A stretch of DNA of 64,000 nucleotides, taken from NCBI GenBank assembly GCA_913056125.1, contig CAJXNC010000001.1:434001-498000 (forward strand), read 5' to 3'. This DNA is from an uncultured Altererythrobacter sp. GTDB lineage: Bacteria > Pseudomonadota > Alphaproteobacteria > Sphingomonadales > Sphingomonadaceae. Under the pieces are notes generated by a model. That model did no database searches. It saw only the letters and a list, made by a program, of their open reading frames with translations, and was not told the DNA's origin. Each line of letters opens with the position of its first letter. Within the stretch, counting starts at the first letter, position 1. Below are positions 47,949 through 57,029 of this stretch, one piece after another. Made by a program: the position numbers and the translations under genes.

Positions 47949-48764
47949 ATGCGCCTTTCGATCCATCATACAACCGCCTATCGCTTCGACGGCCCAGTCA
48001 AGCACGGCGTCCAGCGCCTGCGGCTGACGCCCAAGGAGACGCAGGGCCAGAAGATCCTCGATTGGCAGATGGAATATCAGGGGGCGAAGGAAGAGCTCAC
48101 CTATGACGATCAGAACTTCAACCATGTGACGCTTGTCTCGGTTGAAGAGGGTGCCCGCGAAGTGGTGGTCGCCTGCAAGGGCGTGGTGCATACCGAAGAC
48201 CATTCGGGCGTGATCGGCCATCATGCCGGGCACATGCCGCTCTGGTCCTTCCTCGGCCACACGCCGCTGACCAAGCCGGGCCCCAAGATTCGCCAGCTGA
48301 TCGCCAGCGTCGAACGTAGCGACGAAGGCATGGTGTCGACCTTGCACCGCCTCTCCGCCGCCATTCGCGAGGCGGTCGATTACGGTACCGGCGAAACCCA
48401 TGTCGCCACTACGGCGGAAGAGGCCGTGGAGAGCGGGCTTGGCGTGTGCCAGGACCATGCGCATGTCTTCATCGCCGCCGCGCGCATGCTGGAAATTCCG
48501 GCGCGCTATGTGAGTGGTTATCTGATGATGGATGACCGCATCGAACAGGAAGCGACCCATGCCTGGGCGGAAGCCTGGGTGCAGAACCTTGGCTGGGTCG
48601 GTTTCGACATTTCCAACCAGATCAGCCCCGATCCGCGCTATGTGCGCGTGGCGACCGGGCGCGATTATCGCGATGCCGCGCCGATCACGGGCATGAGCTT
48701 CGGTGCGATCACTGAAGACTTGACGGTCAACCTTGCTGTAGAGCAGCAGACGGTTGAACAATAA
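47949..48764 (+). CDS. Transglutaminase-like cysteine peptidase family protein
   Basis: 271 aa; MRLSIHHTTAYRFDGPVKHGVQRLRLTP; ESGLGVCQDHAHVFIAAARMLEIPARYVSGYL; EATHAWAEAWVQNLGWVGFD. Confidence 0.95.
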   Translation: MRLSIHHTTAYRFDGPVKHGVQRLRLTPKETQGQKILDWQMEYQGAKEELTYDDQNFNHVTLVSVEEGAREVVVACKGVVHTEDHSGVIGHHAGHMPLWSFLGHTPLTKPGPKIRQLIASVERSDEGMVSTLHRLSAAIREAVDYGTGETHVATTAEEAVESGLGVCQDHAHVFIAAARMLEIPARYVSGYLMMDDRIEQEATHAWAEAWVQNLGWVGFDISNQISPDPRYVRVATGRDYRDAAPITGMSFGAITEDLTVNLAVEQQTVEQ

Positions 48765-48813
48765 GAAGGCGCGGATTCGCACCGCGCATTGTCAGGGGTA
48801 TTCTGTTTTTTAA

Positions 48814-49575
48814 ATGACTTATTGCGTTGGCATGGTGCTGGACAAGGGCCTTGTCCTGATGAGCGACACCCGCACCAATTCGGGCGTCGACAACATTTCC
48901 GTATTCCGCAAGATGCACAGCTGGTCCGTGCCGGGCGAACGTTTCATTTCCCTGATGACGGCGGGCAATCTGGCCACCACACAGGCTGTAATCAGCCAGT
49001 TGGAAGAGCGCTCCAAACATCCTGACGACCGGCAGAATTCGCTGCTCGAACTGCCGACCATGTTCCAGGTTGCAGTCGAGGCGGGCAAATTGCTGCGCGA
49101 GACGGTTCGGGCTACGCAGCAGGACAATGGGCCTTCGGGTAATGGCCGCTTCACTGCCAGCATGATCCTCGCCGGGCAGATCGCCGGGATGGAGCCGCGC
49201 CTGTTCCTGATCTACCCGGAAGGCAACTTCATCGAAGCCAGCTTCGACACGCCCTTCTTCCAGATCGGCGAAACCAAATATGGCCGACCGATCCTGATCC
49301 GCGGCTATGACCGGAACATGAGCTTCGAAGATGCGGTGAAGCTGCTCATGGTCAGCTTCGATTCCACGCTCAAGGCCAATCTCTCGGTCGGCCTGCCTTT
49401 CGACCTGATGGTGGTCGAGCGCGACAGTTTCGAACCTCTGCACGAGCGGCGGATCGAGCAGACCGATCCCTATTTCGACGCCATTTCATCGAGTTGGGGC
49501 GACGCGCTGAAGCAGGCCTTCCTCTCGCTGCCCGACTATTCCTTCTACCAGGATAGCGACAAGGCAAGCGGCTGA
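48814..49575 (+). CDS. Anbu-type (20S proteasome beta-subunit-like) peptidase
   Basis: 253 aa; MTYCVGMVLDKGLVLMSDTRTNSGVDNISVFRKMHSWSVPGERFISLMTAGNLATTQAV: N-terminal TYCVG and SDTRTN motifs of Anbu. Confidence 0.92.
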   Translation: MTYCVGMVLDKGLVLMSDTRTNSGVDNISVFRKMHSWSVPGERFISLMTAGNLATTQAVISQLEERSKHPDDRQNSLLELPTMFQVAVEAGKLLRETVRATQQDNGPSGNGRFTASMILAGQIAGMEPRLFLIYPEGNFIEASFDTPFFQIGETKYGRPILIRGYDRNMSFEDAVKLLMVSFDSTLKANLSVGLPFDLMVVERDSFEPLHERRIEQTDPYFDAISSSWGDALKQAFLSLPDYSFYQDSDKASG

Positions 49576-49582
49576 TCCTGGA

Positions 49583-49603
49583 GGGGTTCTACGCAAGAAC
49601 CCC
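49583..49603 (+). terminator. Hairpin directly after the Anbu gene (possible 3' end of the cluster)
   Basis: GGGGTTCT-ACGCA-AGAACCCC, perfect 8-bp stem 8 nt after the stop; no T-tract. Confidence 0.5.
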
Positions 49604-49781
49604 GAGGGGATTGCTCACTAGGTAGACATCCTTTCGGGAGAAGTACCGATTTCCAGTCCACAATGGATGGCAATTGGTGATGGATTTTCGAGGGAGAAAG
49701 CCATCCGGGCGCGCCCAATTGCCCGGATATGGTCGCGACACAAGGTGCCTTGGGCCGGGTAAGGGCGCAAACATTGGGGCC

Positions 49782-50453
49782 ATGGAACAGCGCCTCATCC
49801 TGCACATCGTTGGTGGCGATAGCCGCCTCAGGGCCACACAGTCGCGAACGGCCTATTCGCTTGGCCATCACGCCGAAGTCTATTCCGACCTTGCCGAACT
49901 GATCGCCACTTCGCCGCAGGCGGGCGTGATAATCGCCTGTGACGGGCTTCTCGAAGAGGGTGTCGATCAGCTGCTCGCGCAATTGGGCGATGCCGGCATC
50001 TGGCTACCGGTGGTCGCGGCAAGCCATAATCCCGGTGTCGACGATGTCGTGCAGGCCATCCGGGCCGGTCCGCTCGATTATCTCCGCCTGCCGCTGACGC
50101 GCGAGGAATTCACCCGCATGGCCAGCCATGTGCAGAGCGATGCAGGCCGTCATGCGGAGGCGCGGCGGCGGCTGATCGAGGCGCGTCAGCGAATTGGCAC
50201 GCTAAGCGGACGCGAGCGCGAAGTGCTCGACTGGCTAAGCGAAGGCTGTTCCAACAAGGCGATTGCCCGCGAACTCGCGATCAGCCCGCGCACGGTAGAG
50301 ATCCACCGCGCCAACATGATGGGCAAGCTGGGCGCGCAGCACGCTGCAGAGGCCGTCCGCCTGCGACTTGAAGCGCGCTTCGAAGAGGACGAGCCGGAAG
50401 CGAGCGAGCTTTCGGAGGATGAATGCCCGCGCCGGGGCGGGGCGGGCGGCTGA
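49782..50453 (+). CDS. LuxR/FixJ-type regulator with degenerate receiver domain
   Basis: Start MEQRLILHIVGGDSRLR at 49782; C-terminal HTH GTLSGREREVLDWLSEGCSNKAIARELAISPRTVEIHRANMMGKLG. Confidence 0.88.
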   Translation: MEQRLILHIVGGDSRLRATQSRTAYSLGHHAEVYSDLAELIATSPQAGVIIACDGLLEEGVDQLLAQLGDAGIWLPVVAASHNPGVDDVVQAIRAGPLDYLRLPLTREEFTRMASHVQSDAGRHAEARRRLIEARQRIGTLSGREREVLDWLSEGCSNKAIARELAISPRTVEIHRANMMGKLGAQHAAEAVRLRLEARFEEDEPEASELSEDECPRRGGAGG

Positions 50454-50462
50454 ACCATCGCC

Positions 50463-51146
50463 TCAACGGCAGAAGGAGGAGCCGTCGATAACGCCCTCGA
50501 CATGGAAGTGATCGCGATGGGCTTCGTTGTAGTCCGGCCCGAGAACCGTGTCGAAGCGCTTGCAGGCGCTGCGCTGGACGGTGCGCAGGAATTCGCGTTC
50601 CGCAGCCGTCCCCGCATGCCAGTCTCCGGCGACGGAAATGCGGCGGCCATCCTCCAGCACGAAACCGGCCACATCGATCGCGCCGGCCGTGGCATGGGCA
50701 GAGCGCCTGCTTGATCCCGCGACATTGCGGCAGTTGTAGGAACCCATGGTCTCGATAGAGCGCACCGGCGAACCGAGGATCTGCCGCGCCGCGCGGTCCA
50801 CGCCGTAACGCGCCCAATTGGCGAATGTGTTCGATAGCTCGCATTGCACCGGGCCGATATTGGCGAGGCTGAGGCTGGCAAAGTCCGATTGCAGCGAAGT
50901 CATCTGCACCGTGCCCACCAGGCTGCAACCCTGGCCGGTATAGGAATCGGGGAGGGTGGTAAAATGCACCCCGGCCTGTCCGAGATCGGTCAGGCACTGG
51001 CGCGTAGGCAGCGAAGCGGTGACCGGCGCGGGCTGGAAGCGTGGCGTGGGAGCTACGGCAGTCCTTGTCTGGCCGCCACGAGCTTCGGGGACGACCGAGC
51101 AGCCACTGGCGAGCAGGGCGAGGAGGGCGATGGAGAATGCGCGTTT
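50463..51146 (-). CDS. Extensin-like family lipoprotein
   Basis: CSVVPEARG lipobox; TLPDSYTGQGCSLVGTVQM...RSAHATAGAIDVAGFVLEDGRRISV...NEAHRDHFHVEG. Confidence 0.88.
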   Translation of the reverse strand, partial: KRAFSIALLALLASGCSVVPEARGGQTRTAVAPTPRFQPAPVTASLPTRQCLTDLGQAGVHFTTLPDSYTGQGCSLVGTVQMTSLQSDFASLSLANIGPVQCELSNTFANWARYGVDRAARQILGSPVRSIETMGSYNCRNVAGSSRRSAHATAGAIDVAGFVLEDGRRISVAGDWHAGTAAEREFLRTVQRSACKRFDTVLGPDYNEAHRDHFHVEGVIDGSSFCR

Positions 51147-51290
51147 CATGGTGAACGGCATATCCCGCACATGGTTAAGCAAGGCGTGCGCTATTTGGTA
51201 AACGTGCCGCTAACCATTCACAATTTCGGGCGTGTTCCCGCAATCTTGCTTGACTCCTTCGCGCGCCGCTCTAGTGCCGCCGACGGGCCA

Positions 51291-51328
51291 CGCGGTCCCA
51301 ACGCCGCGCGTGCTCTCTGTAAGGAGAG
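51291..51328 (+). ncRNA. Structured serC leader (candidate serC-motif RNA)
   Basis: Two hairpins CGCGG(51291-51295)/CCGCG(51304-51308) and CTCTC(51313-51317)/GAGAG(51324-51328), the second enclosing AAGGAG, just upstream of serC in a serC-serA operon. Identity with Rfam serC motif not verified. Confidence 0.5.
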
Positions 51329-51336
51329 AATACAGT

Positions 51337-52497
51337 ATGAATACCCAACCTACGCTCCGTCCGGAGCGCCCCTTCTTTTCATCCGGTCCCACCTGCAAGC
51401 CTCCCGGCTGGTCTGCCGACAAGCTCGACACCAAGTCGCTTGGTCGCTCGCACCGCAGTAAATACGCCAAGGGCCGCCTGAAATATGCCATCGACCTGAC
51501 CAAGGAACTGCTCGGCATTCCCGACGACTACCTCGTCGGTATCATGCCCGCTTCCGATACCGGCGCGCTGGAATGCGCGATGTGGACGATGCTGGGCGCG
51601 CGCCCCGCGACCGTGGCAGCGTGGGAAAGCTTCGGCAACGTGTGGATCCAGGACGCGGTCAAGCAGCTCAAGCTGCCGAACCTGCAGGTCCTCGATGCCG
51701 ATTACGGTGAAATTCCCGACCTGTCGCAAGTTCCGCAGGAAAACGATGTCGTCTTCACCTGGAACGGCACGACCTCTGGCGCGATGATCCCGAACACGGA
51801 CTGGCTTGAGCCGGGCCGCGCAGGTCTTGCCATCAACGATGCCACCAGCGCCGTTTTCGCCATGGAAATGGACTGGGCCAAGCTCGATGCGACCACGTTC
51901 AGCTGGCAGAAGGTGATGGGCTCGGAAGCCCAGCACGGCATGCTGATCCTCAGCCCCAAGGCTGTCGAGCGCATTGAAAGTTACGATCCGGCATGGCCGC
52001 TGCCCAAGCTCTTCCGCCTCAAGAAGGGCGACAAGATCAACAAGGGCATCTTCGAAGGCGCGACGATCAATACGCCGTCCATGCTGGCGGTCGAGGATTA
52101 CATCTGGGCACTGGAATGGTGCAAGTCGATCGGTGGCCGCCAGGCCATGTTCGACCGGGCCAATGCCAATGCCAAGATCGTCAAGGACTGGATCGAAGCC
52201 ACCCCGTGGTTGCGCAACATGGTCTCCGACCCTGCCAAGCAGACCAATACCGGCGTGTGCATGGTCTTCCAGGGCGAGTACATCGACAGCCTGTCTGCGG
52301 AAGATGCCGCAGCCGTGCCGAAGAAGATCGCCTCCAAGCTGGAAGCGATGGATATCGGCTACGATTTCAACGGCTATCGCGATGCCCCTCCGGGCCTGCG
52401 CATCTGGTGCGGCGGTTCGCTGGAAGCAGAAGACATTCGTCGCCTGCTGCCGTGGATCGAATGGGCTTACGAAGAGCTCAAGGCCGGCAATCTCTGA
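51337..52497 (+). CDS. serC: Phosphoserine transaminase
   Basis: 386 aa from MNTQPTLRPERPFFSSGPTCKPPGW; AGLAINDATSAVFAMEMDWAKLDATTFSWQKVMGSEAQHGMLILSPKA. Confidence 0.95.
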   Translation: MNTQPTLRPERPFFSSGPTCKPPGWSADKLDTKSLGRSHRSKYAKGRLKYAIDLTKELLGIPDDYLVGIMPASDTGALECAMWTMLGARPATVAAWESFGNVWIQDAVKQLKLPNLQVLDADYGEIPDLSQVPQENDVVFTWNGTTSGAMIPNTDWLEPGRAGLAINDATSAVFAMEMDWAKLDATTFSWQKVMGSEAQHGMLILSPKAVERIESYDPAWPLPKLFRLKKGDKINKGIFEGATINTPSMLAVEDYIWALEWCKSIGGRQAMFDRANANAKIVKDWIEATPWLRNMVSDPAKQTNTGVCMVFQGEYIDSLSAEDAAAVPKKIASKLEAMDIGYDFNGYRDAPPGLRIWCGGSLEAEDIRRLLPWIEWAYEELKAGNL

Positions 52498-52512
52498 TCG
52501 CTGACTAGCGTA

Positions 52513-52533
52513 GGCCCGCCAGCCCGGCGGGCC
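52513..52533 (+). terminator. GC-rich hairpin in the serC-serA intergenic region
   Basis: GGCCCGCC-AGCCC-GGCGGGCC, perfect 8-bp stem; no T-tract immediately after. Confidence 0.4.
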
Positions 52534-52559
52534 GCGCATTCACCCCTTTCAAGACATTC

Positions 52560-52601
52560 ATCGCCGGTCGACGCCCGAAATCCCTTTTGCGCACCGGCGA
52601 T
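52560..52601 (+). promoter_or_regulatory. Stem-loop immediately upstream of serA
   Basis: ATCGCCGGT(52560-52568) / ACCGGCGAT(52593-52601), perfect 9-bp stem, ~17 nt before the serA ATG. Confidence 0.5.
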
Positions 52602-52618
52602 CCACATGGAGAAATCCC

Positions 52619-54202
52619 ATGGCAAAGCCCAAAGTACTCATTTCCGACAAGATGGACCCCAATGCAGCGCGCATTTTTGAAGAGCGCGGCTGCGATGTCG
52701 ATGTCATCACCGGTGAAACGCCAGAAGAACTGATCTCGCGTATCGGTGAATATGATGGCCTGGCCATCCGTTCCTCGACCAAGGTCACCAAGGAAGTGCT
52801 CGACGCGGCGACCAATCTCAAGGTCATCGGCCGAGCCGGTATCGGTGTCGACAATGTCGATATCCCCGCCGCCAGCGCCAATGGCGTGGTGGTGATGAAT
52901 ACGCCCTTCGGCAACTCGATCACCACGGCCGAACACGCCATCGCCATGCTGATGGCCCTGGCCCGCGAGATTCCCGCCGCCAACGCCCGCACCCAGGCCG
53001 GCGAATGGCCGAAGAAGGACTTCATGGGTGTCGAAGTCACGGGCAAGACGCTCGGCCTGATCGGCGCCGGCAACATCGGTTCGATCGTTGCCAGCCGCGC
53101 GCTCGGCCTGAAGATGAAGGTCGTCGCTTACGATCCCTTCCTGACCGAAGACCGCGCCGTGGAAATGGGTGTCGAGAAGGTCGACCTCGGCGAACTCGAG
53201 CGCCGGGCGGACTTCATCTCGCTGCACACGCCGCTGACCGACGAGACGCGCAACATCCTCAACCGCGAACGCCTCGAACGCACCAAGAAGGGTGTGCGTA
53301 TCGTCAATTGTGCCCGTGGCGGCCTGATCGACGAAGTGGCTCTCAAGGACCTGCTCGACAGCGGCCATATCGCCGGTGCTGCGCTCGACGTGTTTGCCGA
53401 AGAGCCGGCCAAGGAAAGCCCGCTTTTCGGTACGCCGAACTTCATCTGTACGCCGCATCTCGGCGCTTCGACCACTGAAGCGCAGGTCAATGTCGCGCTG
53501 CAGGTGGCCGAGCAGATGAGTGATTACCTCGTCAATGGCGGTGTCACCAATGCGCTCAATATGCCGAGCCTTTCGGCCGAAGAAGCGCCGAAGCTGCGCC
53601 CGTACATGGCGCTGGCCGAAAAGCTGGGCTCGCTGGTCAGCCAGCTTTCGCATGGCAATTTGACCGAGATCACCATCGAGCGTTCGGGCGCTGCCGCAGA
53701 GCTCAATGGAAAGCCGATCGAAGGCGCCGTGCTGGCCGGCTTCATGCGCCGCTATTCGGACACGGTGAACATGGTCAACGCACCCTATCTCGCCAAGGAG
53801 CGCGGGCTGCAGGTCCGATCGGTCCGCTACGAGCATGAAGGCGTTTACCACACGCTGCTGCGCGTCACCGTTGCCACCAGCACCGGCCCGCGTTCGGTTG
53901 CGGGTACGCTGTTTGCCGACAATGCCCCGCGCCTGGTCGAGATCTTCGGTATCGGCATTGAAGCCGATCTCGACGGTCACATGCTCTATGTCGTGAACGA
54001 GGACGCACCGGGCTTTATCGGCCGCGTCGGCTCGCTGATGGGCGAGGCCGGTATCAATATCGGTACCTTCCACCTTGGTCGCCGCGAAGCCGGTGGCGAG
54101 GCTGTGGTACTGCTCTCGGTCGATGCTGCGATTCCGGCTGACATTATTGCCAAGGCGGAAAAGCTGCAGGGCGTGAAGACCGTCAAGGCGTTGTCTTTCT
54201 GA
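52619..54202 (+). CDS. serA: D-3-phosphoglycerate dehydrogenase
   Basis: 527 aa; GRAGIGVDNVDIPAASANGVVVMNTP; GKTLGLIGAGNIGSIVASRA; C-terminal ACT-like domain GFIGRVGSLMGEAGINIGTFHLGR. Confidence 0.97.
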   Translation: MAKPKVLISDKMDPNAARIFEERGCDVDVITGETPEELISRIGEYDGLAIRSSTKVTKEVLDAATNLKVIGRAGIGVDNVDIPAASANGVVVMNTPFGNSITTAEHAIAMLMALAREIPAANARTQAGEWPKKDFMGVEVTGKTLGLIGAGNIGSIVASRALGLKMKVVAYDPFLTEDRAVEMGVEKVDLGELERRADFISLHTPLTDETRNILNRERLERTKKGVRIVNCARGGLIDEVALKDLLDSGHIAGAALDVFAEEPAKESPLFGTPNFICTPHLGASTTEAQVNVALQVAEQMSDYLVNGGVTNALNMPSLSAEEAPKLRPYMALAEKLGSLVSQLSHGNLTEITIERSGAAAELNGKPIEGAVLAGFMRRYSDTVNMVNAPYLAKERGLQVRSVRYEHEGVYHTLLRVTVATSTGPRSVAGTLFADNAPRLVEIFGIGIEADLDGHMLYVVNEDAPGFIGRVGSLMGEAGINIGTFHLGRREAGGEAVVLLSVDAAIPADIIAKAEKLQGVKTVKALSF

Positions 54203-54228
54203 CGCATCGCACTTAGGGGCAGCTGGTC

Positions 54229-55341
54229 ATGAGTGATCCGACGCAAGACCTGCTGCCCGAAGGGCTCGAAGACCGCTTGCCGCAAAGCGCGGCGACGGCT
54301 GCCCGTATCGAACAAACCGCAATGGCGGTGCTGGGCGCGCATGGTTTCGACCGTGTGCGCCCGCCGCTTATCGAGTTCGAAGGCAGCATGGGCCGCCGCA
54401 TGGACGGGCTGCAGACGCGGCAGATGTTCCGCTTCGTGGATCCCAAGAGCCTGCGCACTCTCGCTTTGCGGTCGGACATCACCGCACAGATCGGCCGCAT
54501 CGCCGCGACCAGCCTTGGTGCTGCGCCGCGTCCGCTGCGCCTGTGCTATTCGGGGCAGGTGGTGAAAATTGCGGGCGACCAGCTCGAACCGCGCCGCGAG
54601 AATTTGCAGATCGGTGCCGAACTGGTTGGCAGCGATACAGCTGCTGCGGCTGGCGAGATGGTCGAACTGGCGATTGCCGCGCTTGAGGCGGCAGGTGCGA
54701 CCGGCATTTCGGTCGATTTCACGCTGCCCGACCTCGTCGACACGCTGGCGGAGGCGGAGCTCCCGCTTGCCGAAGGCCAGCGCGAGGCCGTGCGCCGCGA
54801 GCTCGATGCCAAGGATGCAGGCGGGCTCAAGGATGCGGGCGGTGAAGCCTATATCCCGCTGCTCTTTGCCAATGGTCCGTTCGAAGAGGCGATGGCAAAG
54901 CTCGGCGCGTTGGATGCAGGCGGGGCTCTTGCCAGCCGCATGGACGGCCTCGCCAGGATCGCCGAGCGCGTGGCGGGCAGGGCGCGGCTGACGCTCGATC
55001 CGACGGAGCGGCACGGCTTTGAATATCAGAGCTGGTTCGGCTTCACCCTGTTTGCCGATGGTGTGCGCGGCGCGCTGGGTCGCGGCGGCACTTATCTGAT
55101 CGGCGGAAGCGACGAACCGGCGACCGGCTTCTCGCTTTACCCCGAAGAACTGGTCGAGCTGCTCAAGGCCGACGAGGCCCTTGGCGCCAAGTTGTTCCTG
55201 CCGCTTGGCCATGATCGCAATGCCGCTGCGGCTCTGCGCGCCAAGGGCTGGCGCACTGTCGCGGCTCTGTCCGAGGCGGACGATGCCGCGGCGCTGGGCT
55301 GTTCGCACCTTCTCGAAGGAAGCGAACCGAGGGCGGTTTAG
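54229..55341 (+). CDS. hisZ: ATP phosphoribosyltransferase regulatory subunit
   Basis: 370 aa class II aaRS-like; MSDPTQDLLPEGLEDRLPQSAATAARIEQTAMAVLGAHGFDRVRPPLIEFE...RFVDPKSLRTLALRSDITAQIGRIA. Confidence 0.88.
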   Translation: MSDPTQDLLPEGLEDRLPQSAATAARIEQTAMAVLGAHGFDRVRPPLIEFEGSMGRRMDGLQTRQMFRFVDPKSLRTLALRSDITAQIGRIAATSLGAAPRPLRLCYSGQVVKIAGDQLEPRRENLQIGAELVGSDTAAAAGEMVELAIAALEAAGATGISVDFTLPDLVDTLAEAELPLAEGQREAVRRELDAKDAGGLKDAGGEAYIPLLFANGPFEEAMAKLGALDAGGALASRMDGLARIAERVAGRARLTLDPTERHGFEYQSWFGFTLFADGVRGALGRGGTYLIGGSDEPATGFSLYPEELVELLKADEALGAKLFLPLGHDRNAAAALRAKGWRTVAALSEADDAAALGCSHLLEGSEPRAV

Positions 55342-55402
55342 GCTTGGGGGTCTGATTGCGCCCCGGTTGTAGTCAACATCCGCTGAGTATATCTAGCTTG
55401 CC

Positions 55403-55834
55403 ATGGGCCAAGCCAAGTCAAGAATGACAGTGCTTCACCATCGGCGACTTCGGAAGTCGCGGACTCCCGAAGCGATTGCCAACTGGGTTCGAATGGGCAT
55501 CAACGCTTCGGCGCTTTCGCATTCAAAGCATGAAGAATTGCTGGGTAGACTCCGGCAACCGGGTAGCAAAATTAGCTGCGCAAGCGGTTCCCTAGACGCC
55601 ATCCTCGCTGAATTTAGTAAGTCGAACGATATTATTGTTGTCATAGGTTGGAACGTCGATGAGGAGCCATCGCTATTGATTCCAGGCGATGCGCTTGCTC
55701 AGTCCCAGACGTTTTTCCGCACAGCCTATCCGGATGGGTTTGTGGTTACTAACCAACCAGTTAGCCACGCTCTTATGATCGATTTTGATGAGTCCGACAT
55801 TGAAGTCGAAGCAGTTTTCTTGGCTGTGAACTAA
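55403..55834 (+). CDS. Hypothetical protein (accessory, lower GC)
   Basis: 143 aa ORF MGQAKSRMTVLHHRRLRKSRTPEAIANWVRMG...; no family recognised. Confidence 0.55.
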   Translation: MGQAKSRMTVLHHRRLRKSRTPEAIANWVRMGINASALSHSKHEELLGRLRQPGSKISCASGSLDAILAEFSKSNDIIVVIGWNVDEEPSLLIPGDALAQSQTFFRTAYPDGFVVTNQPVSHALMIDFDESDIEVEAVFLAVN

Positions 55835-55917
55835 GGACCGGCTTCCATTCATTTGGAGTCTTAGGGGAGCAGTTGTCCCTCGCGCCCCAAAAGTTACCTG
55901 CTCAGCTCGTCTCCGGC

Positions 55918-56913
55918 TCACTCCGCAAGCGCTTCTTCCAGCACTGAGTAGTCGATGAACTGCGCCAGTTCCTCGCGCGAACGCGGTTCACGGTCCTGCG
56001 CCCTGGCGACCCACCTGTCCTCGACTTCCAGCACATCGAGGATGTCCGGCACGATATGGATCGGGAATTCCATTTCTTCCCAGCTGCCCTCGATATCCGA
56101 GACCGGATAGCCGATTTGGTCGGAGACCATCTGCCAGTACGGCTCCGGGTCTTCCTCCAATGCGTTTGTGGCATCGATAATGGCGCGCACGAAGCCGACC
56201 ACCGCCTTGCGGCGTTCGGGATCGTTCAGCTGGTCCACCGTGGTGTAAAGGCTGAATACCTCGCGATAGACGCTGCGATCCTGAAGCACGATGGCATCGT
56301 CTCCGAGATCGGCGATGGCATCGACAGGCTCGGGTTCCCAGATCGACATGGCATCGGCTTCGCCATCCACCATCAGGTCACTCATCATGTCCATGGAGGT
56401 GATGAGGTCGGGGCCTCGGGGGAAGGGAACCAGCGTCACGTCTTCATCGCTGAGCCCGACCGATTGCAGCATTGCCTCAAGGTAATATCCTGCCGATGTC
56501 CCTGCGGGCACGACGATGCGCTTGCCTTCGAGGTCGGCCAGGGTCTCGATGCCGGAAGAGCGCTTGGCCACGAGGCGGTAGAAGCTCTCGGTCACGGTCA
56601 TGATGAGCCGGATGTCCGGATTGTTGACCGTTTCGCGCAGCATCTGGGTCTCGGCATTGGTGACGATATCGGCTTCGCCGCTGGTCAGGGACCTGACCCC
56701 GCCGGTGCAGATGCTCACATCGCCATTATAGAATTCGTTCGCAGCCACGACCACGGGCGAGAGTTCGATCCACATGCCGCCGCAAAAGCGCACATCGGGT
56801 AGCGGCTCGGCTTCGGCCACCTCCTGCGCATCGGTGCAGCCCGCGAGCAAGCTGACGCTCGCGACCAGTGCAACAACTGCGCGCGGGAGAAGTGAACTTT
56901 TGAGCGATTTCAT
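55918..56913 (-). CDS. ABC transporter substrate-binding lipoprotein (NMT1/SsuA-like), paralogue of 1533..2528
   Basis: 331 aa; lipobox LAGC; ADIVTNAETQMLRETVNNPDIRLIMTVTESFYRLVAKRSSGIETLADLEGKRIVVPAGTSAGYYLEAML. Confidence 0.85.
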   Translation of the reverse strand: MKSLKSSLLPRAVVALVASVSLLAGCTDAQEVAEAEPLPDVRFCGGMWIELSPVVVAANEFYNGDVSICTGGVRSLTSGEADIVTNAETQMLRETVNNPDIRLIMTVTESFYRLVAKRSSGIETLADLEGKRIVVPAGTSAGYYLEAMLQSVGLSDEDVTLVPFPRGPDLITSMDMMSDLMVDGEADAMSIWEPEPVDAIADLGDDAIVLQDRSVYREVFSLYTTVDQLNDPERRKAVVGFVRAIIDATNALEEDPEPYWQMVSDQIGYPVSDIEGSWEEMEFPIHIVPDILDVLEVEDRWVARAQDREPRSREELAQFIDYSVLEEALAE

Positions 56914-57029
56914 ATCCAGTCCCTGTGGCTACTCATCTTTTTCGATGGCTTGACCAATGTGCTGGATAGCCTGCTGCGGCCCTGGGCGGTTCCTCCAAGA
57001 GGAGTCGATTTTTGATCGACTGGGCGCGG

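Noticed and set aside
52505-54073. 522-aa minus-strand ORF
   Set aside because: Antisense shadow of serA.
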